Of a stretch of DNA of 64,000 bases, positions 37,801-51,534 are shown in pieces; within the stretch, counting starts at the first letter, position 1, and every line of letters starts with the position of its first letter. The stretch comes from Chamaea fasciata (taxonomy: Eukaryota; Chordata; Aves; Passeriformes; Sylviidae). The notes beneath the pieces are model-generated. The model saw only the letters and a list, made by a program, of their open reading frames with translations, made no database searches and was not told where the DNA came from. The DNA is taken from positions 45,587,744-45,651,743 of the forward strand of contig JARCOQ010000002.1 in the NCBI GenBank assembly GCA_029207755.1. Reading direction: 5' to 3'. The position numbers were made by a program, and so were the translations under genes.

Positions 37801-40800
37801 TGTGAGATTCAGTTGACCCAGATACATTTTTTTTAAAAAGTCCTTTCATTACCATTATAGATAGATTCACTATTAGTTTGATTTCAGGAGTGCTCTGTCT
37901 CTCTTTCCTCCTCTCCCCTCATTTCAGTTTTTATAAAGTGACCAGGCCCTGGGCAGAACACGGGTTGAAGCAGTTGAGTGCCAACACCATGGTAAAATGT
38001 GTAAATCTTTGGGCTCAGATGAAAGGACTCAGGCCAAATGTGAAAAAGGAAAAAGACACCTGAGCACGTGTGAAATACACAGGCTGCAAGGGAATTACTG
38101 AAAAGCTTTGGGATCAAATCTGTGTCTTGGGAACTGGTGGGAAAGGAGAGAAATAATTGTGATTTTCATTATGACAGATTTTCAAAACTAAGGACAAAAT
38201 TCAGTCACAGGATTTTTTTTTTAGGAGCCCCCAAAACTGCAACTACTCCTGTATGCGATACACACTATGTGTTTTGTATTTCATGCAGGGCATGCCTCAG
38301 CAGCTTCCAAAATGGTTGGCTATAAGGTGCCACACAAAACTAGGCCAAGCCTTGCAAACCTGTAGGAACCGTTGCTTTCCCTCTGTCTCAAACCAAAAGG
38401 TAGGTTTTGTCTCCCCATGCTTTAACCAGCTGCAGAGTAAACAGCTGCATGTCAGCTAGTTAGCTTAAATCTCCTTTCTTAAATGTGGCAAAAGGCAGGT
38501 CTTCTTAGGGTGCAGTTTATTTGACATGTTTTACAGGCCAACTTATGGGTAGATGGGGTAAATCTTATTCTAAAAGCTCTGAGCTGGAGTTAAGTTTACA
38601 CCTAAGTTTGCTCAAACCAGCCTGTCTCTAAATGTTTTGATACTTCTGGTGTTTAAGTTCTTTCCTCACTTTCCCAAAAATATCAACCAACATTTTTCAG
38701 TTTTCATATTTTCTGTTTTGGAAAAACATTGTTACACAGGAATAAAACATTTTCCATCATCTCTAAAGCAAGCGTGCACATGGCTCAGTGTATATGTGTG
38801 CAACAGTGCCTTCTCCTTGCACTGGAGGAGCTACTAAGACGGTCATGAGTTTACAGGACTGGGAAACTGGTCAAGGTCACCATGAGAAAGGCTTGGTGGA
38901 GCCTGGACTTTGGTTGTGTTGGTCCCTCAGAGCTGTGAGGGTTTCTAAATAAATCTGACCCCACCTGTTCTTTCTAGAAGCCCTGCCTTGGTGCACACCA
39001 GTGAGCTCCTTAGCTGGAGGCAGCAGTGGGGATGCTGCTGGGTCGCGGAGGAGCACACGGATAATTCCGCACACAGCACTTCCACTGATCCCGTTTCCAT
39101 GTCGGTGCCTGCCGCGCTGCTCTCACCAAGGAGCTTTGTGTGGGACACGCAGCACAAATAACACCAGAGGTTTTTTTTCCATGGGGCTATTTTTGACAAG
39201 GGCTGTTGCTTTGACAGCAGATCGCTCGATCAATTCTAACTGAATGTCAGCTAAAGGACGGCTTTTCAGTTGTCTCTTTGCTTTTTTTTTTTTTTCACCA
39301 CTAAGAAAAACGAAGCAGTGGGTGTTGATTTATGACAGTTTTACTGAAATATCTAAGGAGTACAGTGCAGTTTAAGAATAGATTAGTACCAAGAAGAATA
39401 ATCACTGGGGCTTCCACTCCTACTCTTTTTTTGCTCGGACAAAACAGGTTTCCAGAGAAGCACTGTTTGAACAAGGACTATGTAAGAAACATAGCATTAG
39501 GCCCTCTGAGTTGGCTGGTAGGGTACCTGGTAGGCAGAGCAAGCATCCATCAGCCTCTTGGAACGTGAAATTCCTCAGTGGTGTTTCCACACACAATAGC
39601 TGGATTCAGCATCTACCAAAGATGGTAACTGCAAAACTCCCACCAAACTCCACAGTCCCAGATCTGGGCTAGGGACAAGCAAACTGGGAACCAGTAGCAC
39701 CAGTTTGCTTAGTGTCTCTGGCTGATTGGAAAAAGCCCATTTCTCTTGATTCCTGGCCAGGGCATATCATCTCCTGCTTCCAGCAAAACCCACTGGGAAA
39801 ATTACGCACCAATCCAAAAGGTGTTATATCTATCAAATGGGACCGGTAAGATCATCCACTCATTTTTGTGGAGTTTTTCCATGGAGATTCACAAAAATAG
39901 GCTGACAGGTGGTCACAGAGCCTTGCCTGAACTCATGGATTACCAGGACAGAAGGAAGCATCCTGTGACTGTTAGATCTGCAGACTTAGAAGAAACAAAC
40001 TGGAGAAAATGACCTGATTTTTTTCAAAAACACATGACCTGTCTCTCTTTTGACTTTCTTGCTTCATAACATACATGCACACGCATAAATATGTGCATAT
40101 CTAAACACACAGAAGTCCCAGAGCATTTTTTTCAGAGGGATTCCTCTCCTTTTCACACTGGTCTTAAACATGCCTAACAGTTTTCTCTCTCTCTCAGAGT
40201 AACTCTCGGTATTGTTTTTTTATCTGTAATTGAATCTATGAAATAGTAAAGGGGATAAACAGACAACAATCTGCATCCTTCACTAACACTTATCTCAGAT
40301 CAATTGATAATCCCTTCTCAGGCTGATTGCTGTCAAAACCAGGACAAGCAAAGGCATTTTTCATTCCCACCATTGCAGCTGTTGTCTTTTTCTGTTAGCC
40401 CAATTAAGCAAAGCAAAAAGGAATAACCCTGTATCAGAGCCAGTTTGCCTTAGGATATAAATTGTCGTCTTTTATTTGTTCATAGCCAATGCCGCAAGAA
40501 TAACAAAGCCATGCCATAAAACTCAACCACTGTGATGAAAACACAAAGGAGCCATTTTTTCCCCTCCAACTCTTGATGGCACCCAGCCATACTGCCCCAT
40601 GGCAGGCTCCAGCCCTCCCTCAGCCTGGCTGATGTCAGGGCTGTGCCCAGCCTCCCAGTACTGTCTGTGGCCAGCCCCGTGTCCCTGCTGCTGGGCACCA
40701 GGGCTCAGCCTCCCTCAGACTGAGGCCAGCATTGCTGGGCTTCTCCCCACCACTCCAGAGATAAGACAAGGGGTTTTGCTGGGTGCCTCCATGAAAGCTC

Positions 40801-43800
40801 TTTCCCCTCCTCCACTGCTCCTCCACACTTGGCAGGAGAGAGCCCTACACCTTTCATCTTGGAAAGCAAAAGGGAGCCAGTAACTTTCTTTGGCACTGTT
40901 AGCCAAAGCCCTCCTGGAAAGTAGCTGGCGCTATTATTGTAGAAGTGTAGCTGACTTATGGCAACAAATGCCAAAGAAGTGCATCACCCTTGTGGCTTGT
41001 TGTCTGCATGGCAGGACACCCTGTTGTGTGCTGGATTGTCACATGTAGTCTATGCAAATGCGGTCATTAGCTTTAGCAGATGTTTTTTGATTATGCTGTT
41101 TCAAAACTGAAAAAGAGATCAGCAGGCATTTTTGTTTTCTTACCTAGATTTTGAAGAACAGAATGAATTGCAATGGCCCGTTGCTAACATGAACTCACCC
41201 TTTCTGATACATAACACTGTGTACCTGCTTCCACTCTGTATAAGAACATTTAAATTACTGCTTTTCACTTTCTTGATCTAATTTTTAACAAAAATCCTTG
41301 TAACAACTTTAGGAAAGTAGGTTTGCATTTAGTGCCTGCCTGTGACACAGGGAGACAAACAGATAACTTAGCACGACATCAAAGCACAGAATCAGCAGCA
41401 AATTTAAGTTCTTCATTCCTGGTCTTTGCTGCCAGGCAGTGCCCCTCATCACAGAATACACTTTTGTGTACTCTCCTTGGGCTTCTGCATCTCCATTAGG
41501 TGCCTGTGACAGCTACCAGAGCAGCAGGCAAGGTAGTTTGGATACAGCCACTGGGTCTGAGGAGCAAGATGATTTAGTGGCATGAATGCAGGCTATTTTG
41601 TGCCTGGTGTCTCACTACCAGATAGAACCCTGTGCAGGGTTCGGCAACCTCAATGTCCCATCCTTGAGCTGTGGTCGGGCCATGAAAGCAACAACAGCCT
41701 GACCACAAGAGTTTGCAGTGGGAATTGGGACTGAAACAGGGACCAAGGCAAGACCGACATCAAAGAGGCAAGAAAGAGGGTGAAGCTGAACTAAGAGGAT
41801 TTGCTGGGGGCTGTGCCAGGAAGCCCCTGGAGCAGCCATATGGCTGCAGGCAATGCCGGGCACCACCAGCCTCCATCACTCCTGTGACCATACCAACAGC
41901 TTCTCCTCAGCAGCAGGGCAGTGGCGGGCTGGGGTGGTCCTGGGCTCCCCGCCCACCTTCCCGACGCTCTGCAGCTGCTTGCCCGGGGCCAGGGTGTGGT
42001 GGGTAAGCAAAGCTGGGAGTGGGGGGCTGGAGCAGCCCAGCAGAGCTCTGCCCTCTCCCCTGCAGCTCCCGAGCATGAGCCCACCCGTGGGCACAGAAGA
42101 GGGCATTAGGCTGTGCTGCGGTAATTAAGTGTGGATAGTGCATGTATCTCCTGGATATTTAAATGTGAACCAGTTTAACCGAGGTTTAATTAAAGCTGTT
42201 GTGAATCGGCTTAAATCTGTGCTCCTTCAGCTCCCCTGGAAGATTTTAGCTGCAGAGGTGGGATACTATCTCCCAAAAGCAGAAGGGTTGGAGTTGGGTA
42301 ATTGTTAGAGGCATGTGAAAACTTAACCATGCTGACCCAAGCTCTCGGAAAGGGCTCAACTCACTGTCCTTGGAGATCACTGAGCCCGTTTGCTCTGGGA
42401 ATGGAGTCTCACAGGAACTGGAGACATTCAGCTTTTTCCTTCTCAGTCCCAAAGACAAGGTACAATTTCTCACTGTTTTTGCCAGTATAAATAGGTTTGT
42501 TTATCCTAAAGAGAACCAACCTCACCAAAATATTCAGCTGTACCAACAAAAGGGAAAGAATAAGAAAAAGACCAAATAACACAAATTATCTCCCTCACTA
42601 AACAATTGGAAAGCACTTAGTGATAGGAAGTCACATAAAATAATAATAATAATGAACAGATCGCATTAGCACAGAGCCCTAATGTAAATTTGGTGTGACT
42701 CCAGCATCTGACTTGCCTTTTGCACTTCAGATATGGTGAAGCATTAGAAGGAAATGATGCTTTTTCTATTAATCATTTATAGTATCAATACCTTCTTTTA
42801 AGAGTCTTTTTTTAATACACTGAGCTTTATGGATGTTCAGTTATATTAAAGCATTGCAAAAAATTTGCTTCATGGTACAGAGAAAGATTTTCAGAGAATT
42901 TTCTCTTAACATCAAAAGTGAAAAGTTATTTCCACAAAGGAGATACATTAACCTGCTACCTGCTAGTACTTTCAAAAGGTCCTTAAAAATTCCAAGTACC
43001 ATCAGATGATAAATTATTATCTTGTAACACAGTGTTTGTGCATAGTTGGTTGTGTTACTTTCACACTTAATAAGAATTGAAAAGAACAAGGATGGCACGG
43101 GACACTACTAAAATGGCAGGAAGCAAGAACCAAACATTTTTATCCACCTCCATTTCACACTGCTAACATGTTTTTCTCTCTTTCTTGGAAAGAGAGAGTA
43201 CTACAACATGCCACTACAAATCTCTGTCCAGTGTGTTGCTCTTTACTGGAGGTTTCCTGCTACAAGCCTTAGCTGGACAATCAGACTACTGGGCTAAATT
43301 ACAAAGGCAGGGCTCCAAAGTGCAGTTATTTTTACACCACAGCTGTCACACCAGGATCAAGCAGAACCTCGGGGTCCTGGTTGTGTCAGGCAGCAATATC
43401 AGAGATGTAAAAAGCTGCATTTGCCAGTAATTTACATGAACACATTTCCAAGTGAGAAGTACAGATCTAGACATTGTATAAACAATAACCTGAGTGCCTG
43501 CATTTGCAGTTAAGCATCTTAATGCGCAGCTAAATTAAAGTACCAAAAATCAAAGTTGTAATGCAAGAATAACAGCTGACTTAACTCAGAGCTCAGCCAG
43601 ATCCTGCAAAACCTGAGCCAAAGACCAAGCAGAGCAGTGAGGCTCCAGGTTTAGGTGTGAGGATGCTGGAGATGGCAGCTGGATGCACTGGGGCCAGCCC
43701 TAGAGCCAGTAAGGAGTTGGTTCCCAAAATCCTGGTTCCCTGCTGCTCCCATTCCCTGGGTCTGAAGACACCTGAGGAACAGCAAGGAGATTACTCTTGC

Positions 43801-44699
43801 ACAGAGTCAGGGAAATACAGGGTTGGTGGTGTCACACAGAGCCAGAAGAGGATTTCCCTTTCCCGCAGGTCTCATGAGGACTGCAGGAGAAGAGAAAGCT
43901 TCTAATTCCAGCTCCTCAGACCTCTCCAAGAGGAGAGGAGCACCTCCTGGGGAAGCCGTCATGGGAAGAGGAGAACTGTGGACAGCATGGAGGGCAATGC
44001 CAAGTGCATCCTTCCTAGCAAGGCACGATGTTCCCAAATTATACACAATGCGTCCAGGAGCCTCCCAGGTCATCTTTGATACACCTCACACTCATCAGTT
44101 TTGGATCTTCACCCCAAGCTGATACTATCTGTCCGTAACAAGGATGCAGAATAGGTTTGTCTCACACACAAAAAGAGATTGGATTGAATTGTAGAAAGTA
44201 CTGATCTCGTATGTATCTCAACATTTTTCCTCTTAATGTGGGCAAAGACATCACTATTAGAGATGTACAGGCTCCATACAGTAGACAGTAATTGTCAAAA
44301 TGGTATTTTTCCTGTCCCTGTGCTCACTTAAGCAGTTTTCTGTAAAATTCAACTGGGAATTTCCTAAAGACACTAAAACTACCAGTTTAATTCCTTCTTG
44401 CTTTATCTGCATTTCTAAGTCTCAGAATGATTTAATTAGTAACAAGCATTACAGCATATGTGGATTACAGTCCTTCCTATCAAAACAAAATTATTTTTAG
44501 CAGGATTTAAAGAATAATTTACAAACCTTCACTTTTCCCCAGTCCCTGTTCAGCTGGACAAATGGGAGCTCATGTTTGTGAAACAGTTTTGGTTTTGAGC
44601 TCATTTGTTGAGTTTTTTCACCAGGGAACTGCAGAATTTTGAAGCTCCTTCTGTGGCTCCCCTGGAACACAAAGTGTATGTAAATAGAAATGGCTATGC
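34816..44699. other. Intergenic DNA, no gene seen
   Basis: About 10 kb with no recognised exon. A T14 tract lies at 39282-39295. A GC-richer patch at about 41.7-42.1 kb carries several overlapping open frames on both strands (up to 97 codons) with no family motif; it could be an unrecognised lncRNA exon or regulatory element. The block at 42.7-43.1 kb is AT-rich. Confidence 0.5.
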
Positions 44700-44785
44700 A
44701 GGGCCAGGAGTTGGATTTGATGATCCTTGTGGACCCCTTCCAACTCAGCTTATACTTTGTGATTCTGTGATTTTTTTTTTCTTTT
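44700..44785 (+). mobile_element. CR1-type 3'-end fragment
   Basis: Reads GGGCCAGGAGTTGGATTTGA, TGATCCTTGTGGACCCCTTC, CAACTCAG, then GATTCTGTGATTTTT: the CR1 3' end with its ATTCTGTG tail. It is the same subfamily-type end as in the SINE at 51.4 kb. No tRNA-like head is visible upstream, so it is either a truncated CR1 or a headless SINE copy. Confidence 0.8.
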
Positions 44786-44844
44786 TCCACAAATATGGAA
44801 ATAACTTTGTTGAAACCTGGGGTAGACAGTAATCTCTCCTGACA

Positions 44845-45918
44845 TGTTGCGGTGTGAAATTATTAATTTGTAATTTTATGTAGAATGGTTTGTTCCAGAT
44901 TACCCCGTGTTCCAACTCCTTTGAGTTTTCCCGAGTTGTGGGTCCTGTCCATCTCCCTGCTACCCTGCCCAGACTCTGGTGAGGGGCTGGAGTGATTGGC
45001 AGAGCCTATGACTTCTCCACCCTGTATTCTGTATCAGATGCCCTGTGTTATAAATGATCAAGAGCCAATCCAAAATACAAAAGATATATTTAGCAATTTC
45101 AAAAATCAGTTTCAAGATGCCACGATAAATCAGGACAACATCGATCAAATGCTGGGTGGACAACTGGGACAGCAACAAGGGTGCCTTCCGATATTGCCCT
45201 CAAATTCTGGGTCTCAGAACAGGGTTTTTATACGGTTTTTCTGCCCAGAGGCAATGTCCATTGAAAAGTCCGGAATATTCATGTATTCGTTTCTCTCCAA
45301 GTGAGGTTTTGAAAGGATTTCCTGTTGAATTGAAAAGACATCCCAAAATATTTACTGGATCTCCTTTTGGGGCACTTGATGAACTCATCCACTAGATTTT
45401 CCATCACAATCGGTATCAGATTCTTGAGTAGCTGCGAAAGTGCGGCCCACCCTTGATTAATGGGCCATCTCCATGTTATCTCCACTGTTTCTGTTGCAAA
45501 TTTCATGGTGGCACTGCTAAACCAAAAAAGACTTTGGAATTTTGGAGACGCCCTCAGACTGCCTCCAGGAATCCAGATTTTTAGTTACAATGTATAATTT
45601 TTCCACTTAATATGCAAATTTATACACTGCATCTATTACACCCTGTGTGTTGTCTTTCTGTCTTGATAACTCCCACCCCACCTGGTATTGGTCCTGGGTT
45701 AATCCCTGCCCCTTTTCACACCCCTGGTACTTAAGGTCAAGGAGAGCCCAGAGAGCTGACTCTTCATGTGGCCAGCTGGCAGCAATAAACCTATCTCGTC
45801 ACCCACGCCACGTTTCTACCTGAGGGCCAGGACCCACACAGCAAGAAGGTACCGGAGCTTTACCACTGAATGCGTATTCGGGACCGAGCTAGCCGTTGCA
45901 GCTGCGAGCACTGCCATA
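44845..45918 (+). mobile_element. Putative solo LTR of an endogenous retrovirus-like element
   Basis: Features suggesting an LTR: a TGTTGCGG start at 44845; near the right end a TATA-like CTTAAGG at 45730-45736 followed 48 bases later by AATAAA at 45784-45789, the compact spacing usual for a U3-R junction; and near-identical flanking hexamers CTGACA (44839-44844) and CTGACG (45919-45924), which would be the target-site duplication. The right end would be TA rather than CA, so at least one transition must be assumed. On the minus strand the middle also holds GTATAAAAACC (45226-45216). No gag, pol or env frame is present. Boundaries and class are uncertain, and another repeat type is possible. 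Confidence 0.35.
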
Positions 45919-48900
45919 CTGACGTCTTGTAAAGCAGAAGGAGCTGGTGCATTCTGGGGTTGGTCCATGTGAGTGGATACAGCCCCACACTCCAGAGAGC
46001 AGCTGGGCTAAGGAATGGAGAATTGTTTAAAAAACAGCAAGAGATGAGGACAGAAAAAGTTTAAGGCCATGCCATACAGAAAATACAGCATGCAGACCTT
46101 GTCTTCTGTCTCTAGCGTATAACACAGACCAGTCCAGCTGGGAAATACCCTGGGCTGCTGCAGCACAAGCTGACACAGGCTAATATGTGTGGAAGCAATG
46201 CCCAGGAGCAGGTCCCAGGCACCAGCAGCTCCCAGCACTGGCATTTCTGTGATGGTGTCAGAGTATCAGCTACACTGAAAAGCAATCTGCTGAAAAGCAA
46301 AGCTGGAGACACGGCTGGAGTGCAGGCAATACTGGCTGACAGAGCAGCCAGCAGTCCAACACCTTGTTTTGAAGGCAGGAATGGCCATGAGTGCTGAAAC
46401 AGGTAGTCAGCCCCAAACCTGGCTGCTGCAGAGCTGTGCCACCAGAACTGACCCAGGTGGGACCTGCTGGGGCAGACAAGGAGTGAACAACCACAGATGG
46501 TCACACAGGAACCTCCTGGCTGCAGATACTGCCCCATCCTCTGCTGCTTTCCAGACAGAGGAGGCACTTGCTGCATGGCTGGAGAAGAGGACCCTTCAGG
46601 CTACTTTGTCCTGTGGGAAGTGACGCTTCACCCCTATTTCCATACATGATTGAAAAACAAGGAAATTAAGTATCCTTGTACTTGGCAGGCAGGGTTGAAT
46701 AGAGAAAAGAGGAAGGAAAAAAACACACATGCCTTTCTCTTTTGTTCTTTCCAGGCAAGGGCAAATAAATCTGGCCAAGATTGTAGTTTTATAACTGAAT
46801 TAAACTTCAGAAATATACCTACTTTTCCATGAACTGAGACTATTTGAGCTCTCTCTAATACCCGAAAGGTTGCTGAGTTTGCCTGCCATGAGCCAAATTC
46901 CAGCCGGCTGGCATCCTTTTTGTGGTGTCTGACCATAAAGGCATCATTCCTGGTGCGAGCGAGTTCAACTCACCAGTCTTCTGATCTTCTGGCCCTTCCA
47001 GATCTTCCTCACGTAATTTCCTCTCACTGTTAAGGGGCAACACCCTCAAGAGAGGAATGTGGCAGTGTGGGAAGTGGCTGAGCTTTATAAGAAGTCCCAG
47101 GCAAAACCCCTTAATTCTGTTTCTGATCACTTATTTCCAGCCATTTCTCAGCTGTGTCTTTTACAAATTCCTTGAGGGAAATGTGTACCCCATAGAATTG
47201 GATTTATCCTTGATACCCTTCAAAGGTTGAGTGTTACACAGGTGATTTGTTCTTTTCTTCCCATGCATGCAGATGAGAGACATTATGTTCAACAGTACTT
47301 TCAAATAGACGCTTCATATCCTTGTCCTCAAAAGCAGCACACACATTCAGTTCTTTATTGCTTTGAGGCAGTAAAGAAAAAAAAGGGAAGGACAAGGCTT
47401 TTTGAGGACCACCTCCAGGGGCAGAGGATAAAATACAGTGCCCAAAAGGGGCCAGTTATAAAAAAGAAACAAGACCAAGGAAAAACAGGAGTAACAAACA
47501 AAGGGCAGGGGAGAAAAAGCTGGTGTGTAACAGAAGTCTGACCAGGCTTCTTGCTGGGCCTGATGAAAGGCACACAAAACAGAGAGACTGGAAAGCCAAA
47601 TGAGAGGCCAAAACGTCCTCTGCAGTGCTGTGCTGTATCCCGAGACATGCCCCAGTGCCTGGGGCCACTCAAAGGAGAGGAGCCAGGACGTGTGCAGCCA
47701 AGGCCAGCACACACACTCAGGGAAAGCCATCAGCACCACCATGTCCACGCTGCAAAGGTACCCAAATCAGTTCTCTCTGGTGCTGAAAAGGGCATCAAAG
47801 CCCCTCTGAAAAGAAATAACTCATATGTGACACACACAGATTCACTGATTTGTGTACCTACCTTGCTTAAGGAACCATTGATTCAGTGGACATGTGTGAT
47901 TCGAGTAACTGTAGAATTCAGAGAGTTTTACTGATGTGTCTGTGACAGACAATTTCATTTAAAAAAAACCAAAAAACAGACTTGCCAGTTTTTCTAAGTG
48001 GCCAACACTTGGAGAGGCTACAAGGGATTCACAAGAGTTCAGTGAAAAATGTACCCTCAAACCCAAGAACTGCCAGCTGACAAGAGCAGCCTGGAATTAT
48101 TTGTCTCGATTAATTTGTGATTTCACTTCCTCCAGGGTGGGTTTGTTGATTTTTTTTGTATGTTTACACATAAATTCCTTAAATCTTTAAATCTTGACAC
48201 AACAGTTGAATGTCAAGACTCTCCTTTCAGCAGTTTTGTGGGAGAATACAGGCACATCGTTTTAATAATTAGGTTTCTGTTTCTCCAGCTATTCAACGGA
48301 TTAGTAATATGGTGAAATAATGTTTTAATGTTAATTTAGATTCCTTAAATTTATGACCCTATGCAAGTGGAAAATAATTACCATGAACCCGCCCAGTATC
48401 TACAAAACTGACTGCAATTGTGCTTGTAGAAGGTCGTTAGTCTTTCTTCAATAGAAAATTTGTCAATTAACGTATCACGACCTTTTTTCTTGCTGTTATT
48501 ATCTGTGTGAAAGCTGTAAGAGGCTATGGCAGTTTCTTGCTTTCCAAGTACAGAAATTCAGTCTATTCCAGCAGAATTTTGATATTTCTTTTAGTTGGTG
48601 TAAGGCTGTGCCTATTTGCCTTTGATTTCATGTTTAATTAGGTCTACAATATTCTATAATTAATCTCTTAAACAAGATCTGAAATGGAGATTAGCTCTTG
48701 TTAGAATTCTCAGCTTAGTCATCTCTTTTTGCTACATGAAAAAGCCAATTCATTTATCTCAGACAATATGTTAACTCTTCATGCTGTTGCCCTAGTCCAA
48801 GTATTCCAACACTTCCAATCAATATGTGCAAAACAAACCAAAAACCCCCACCAAAACAAAAACAAAAACCAAGCATTCTAAGATGAGTTGGATTTTTCCT

Positions 48901-51373
48901 TCTAGCCAGGCGCCCACCTATAAAATTTCTTCTACCAGCAGTTCCCTCCCACTGACGCAAAAGTAAAAACAGCTTGCATGACTGCTCTGCTGCAAAGTTT
49001 CCCTCTTTCCACCCCAGCTCCCAGCCTGAATGTGCTTTGTCTGGGCTGCTGCTTTGATGTTGCATCAGGCAGTTTTGGAACAATAACTTGAAGACAGCAT
49101 TAAAGCCAGCCAAGGGTAAAACATCCAGCCACTACTGTGCAATTGTGCAAGACAATACACTGTGCCTTTGCAGGAAAGCTGAAGATGGGCACAGAAGTCC
49201 CCAAATTTGAGATCAGGGGTTGACTGTCTGCCTCTCACAAGGAGCTCCACAAAAGCCAGGCCAGAGCAAAGCTCCCTTTTCTCAGTTTGAACTGGTCGCT
49301 ACTTTGAGTGCAAACAGGATGGACACAGCCTTGCCAGAGCTGTTGTCCTGTGTCGGTTTTGAACAATGGGGGATTGAGGGGGGGGGGGGGGAAATAAGTT
49401 GTTTGTGTGTGTGTGTGCATCTGTCAATAAGGGAGCTTAAGTTGGAGATGAGAGACGAGTGCTGGAGAGGTACTTAGAGAGATTAAGTGCAGCAGATTTA
49501 TAGGTGAAATCTGGTTAGTGTTGATGCAAAAGGTTGTGGGGGAGATTTTCAAAAGCACACGTGGGAGGAGACTGCTTGCATACTATTGATTTTCTATTTT
49601 GGTGCCTAGCTCTCATCACTGTATGACAGTCTTGTGAAGCACCGGAGCTTCTGGAGACACTGGAAGAGGTCTGTGAAGCAAGCAGGTGATGAGTCAACTC
49701 TGACACCATCACCCACTGCAGAAAGGGAGGGAGGAAACCACGTGAAAGAGATCCCCTCCCCCCATACGGCAAAGTGAAAGCAGTGCAATGGTCCCAATTC
49801 CCCATGTTTTCCAAATAACTGGTGGCACAGGCAGAGGTCAGAGAGCAGGATCACGATACACAGCGCACATTCATGAGCTGAGGGCTTGTTTCCAGCTCTG
49901 TGAGCAGGAGTCATCGCCGCACAGAGGGGACTGAAGTCCATGAGTCCAGTTTCCCTGTAATTAACCCATCCTCATGTGGAGACAATCCCTTCTGGTTTGT
50001 CCAGACCTGAGTGATGGCATCCGGACACCGGAGACAAGATTGCAGCCAGTGCCCACACACAGGGAGCAGAGAGAGGAGGATGTGAAAATACGCATGGGTT
50101 TAGCCAAGCTCTGAATCAGGGGCACTACAGCTCTTCACTCGATGTCAGGAAACAGCAGCTGCTGCTCCACCACGTGCACTTTGTTTTTCCTCTGAAGGCA
50201 GAAAATAAAGTAGGTCACTATTTTATTTTCCAGAAGCTGAGATTAAGGATATTAGGAAATGGCACAGTATAGTGTAAGCTGCTGATGAAATCACCAGAGA
50301 CTCCAGCTGCATGTTTTTACACAGGACATGAATGAGAAACTCAGCTGTTGACATGAAAAACAGAGATCATGTGTAGATACTACATAAAGAGATGTAAAGT
50401 GCATTAATTAGAGGCTATGAAGGCAAAAATGTAAGGTTTCTGGCTCTTGAAAAAAACAGGAGACAAGGTAGAAAAAATATTAGCTGCCACATAAATTGAA
50501 GAGTGCTAGTCAAGTACATGTTTATTTTCCTTAGAAGGCTCAGTTTTTGTAGGTGTGCTGTGTTTTACAGCCTCTCCAAACCACTGTGGGTAACCAACAG
50601 TGTTTAAGATGATTAAACTGGTGCTGGGAGCAGCAGGACATCAGCTGTAGGACCACAGCTATAAATCCACAGCCATTAGGCACAAGAAGCATTGCCACAT
50701 GTGAAGAACTTGGGTGTTTTTCCATTAAATCTTACACCCTGAGATGATAATTGTTCACACTCCCAATTCAGGCATGTTCCATCCAGCAAGGAACAGGGAA
50801 CATGATATGTAAGACAAGTCCAATTACAAACAATGGGCAAATTCTAGGAAAGTGAGTGAACCAAAAAGCTTTTTTTTTTTGGTTTTCAGTTAAGAAAAAT
50901 AATGAAGACATTCAGTGAAGAACTACAGGAGATCATCTGCAGAAATTATACAACACAACAAGGATTTGTACACAATTCTCATAACGATGAGTTGCACATT
51001 TCAGTGAAGTGTACAGTTTGAAACTTCAAAGTTCTCTCTGCCTTAGGCCCTTCTCTTGTGACTGTCCACGCAGATGTGTCCTTACTCAAGGAAGGAGGCA
51101 GTAATTCTTGTTAAAAGCAGTGAAGGTTTTAAGAAACACCCCCTCCAGCCCAGCATGTCACTACTGGGACCTCTCCTGAGCAAGCATGTCACAGAGGAAC
51201 TGAAATTTTTGCAAGTGGTCAAAAGGCAGCAAGACTGCAACACTCACTTCTATCTGTGATAAAGCAAGAATTTTAAGGTTAGACATTATTATTATGTATA
51301 TTGCCTTGGAAACAGACAACATCTGAAAGGAAGGGAGAGCAGAGACTGGGCAGATTTATCCATAAGTCATTAT
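45919..51373. other. Intergenic DNA, no gene seen
   Basis: No recognised exon. Overlapping open frames on both strands at 46.1-46.6 and 47.3-47.9 kb (up to 154 codons) lack family motifs. Simple sequence at 49378-49417, and an inverted repeat at 48430-48484. The AT-rich block at 48.1-48.7 kb looks like a possible conserved non-coding element, which needs an alignment. Confidence 0.5.
49378..49417. repeat. G14 tract followed by a (TG)7 repeat
   Basis: Fourteen consecutive G at 49378-49391, a 12-base spacer, then seven TG units at 49404-49417. It is simple sequence and likely length-variable. Confidence 0.95.
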
Positions 51374-51534
51374 ATGGGATTAGCTCTGTTGCTCAGAGTA
51401 TGGTGCTAATGATGCCAGGCTTGTGAGTTTGATCCCTGTATGGGCCATGAACTTTGGAGTTGGTCTTGATGATCCTTGTGGGTCCCTCCCAACTCAGAAT
51501 ATTCTGTGGTTTCTTCTTCGCTTTTTTTTTTTTT
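51374..51534 (+). mobile_element. tRNA-Ile-derived SINE with a CR1-type tail (TguSINE1-like)
   Basis: The head (51374-51447) follows tRNA-Ile(AAT) closely: TTAGCTCTGTTGCTCAGAG (D-arm and A box), TGGTGCTAATGATGCCA (anticodon arm with AAT), GTTTGATCCCTG (T-arm and B box, GGTTCGATCCC in the tRNA) and TGGGCCA at the end. It is followed at once by GAGTTGGTCTTGATGATCC, a CR1 3' end, and a poly-T stretch at 51522-51534. This head-plus-CR1-tail design matches the songbird SINE that uses CR1 machinery to move. It is not a working tRNA gene: the acceptor stem is broken and the T-loop has changes. Confidence 0.85.

Noticed and set aside
51374..51447. A functional tRNA-Ile gene
   Set aside because: The acceptor stem is mismatched, the T-loop is altered, and a CR1-type tail is fused directly to its 3' end, so it is a SINE head.
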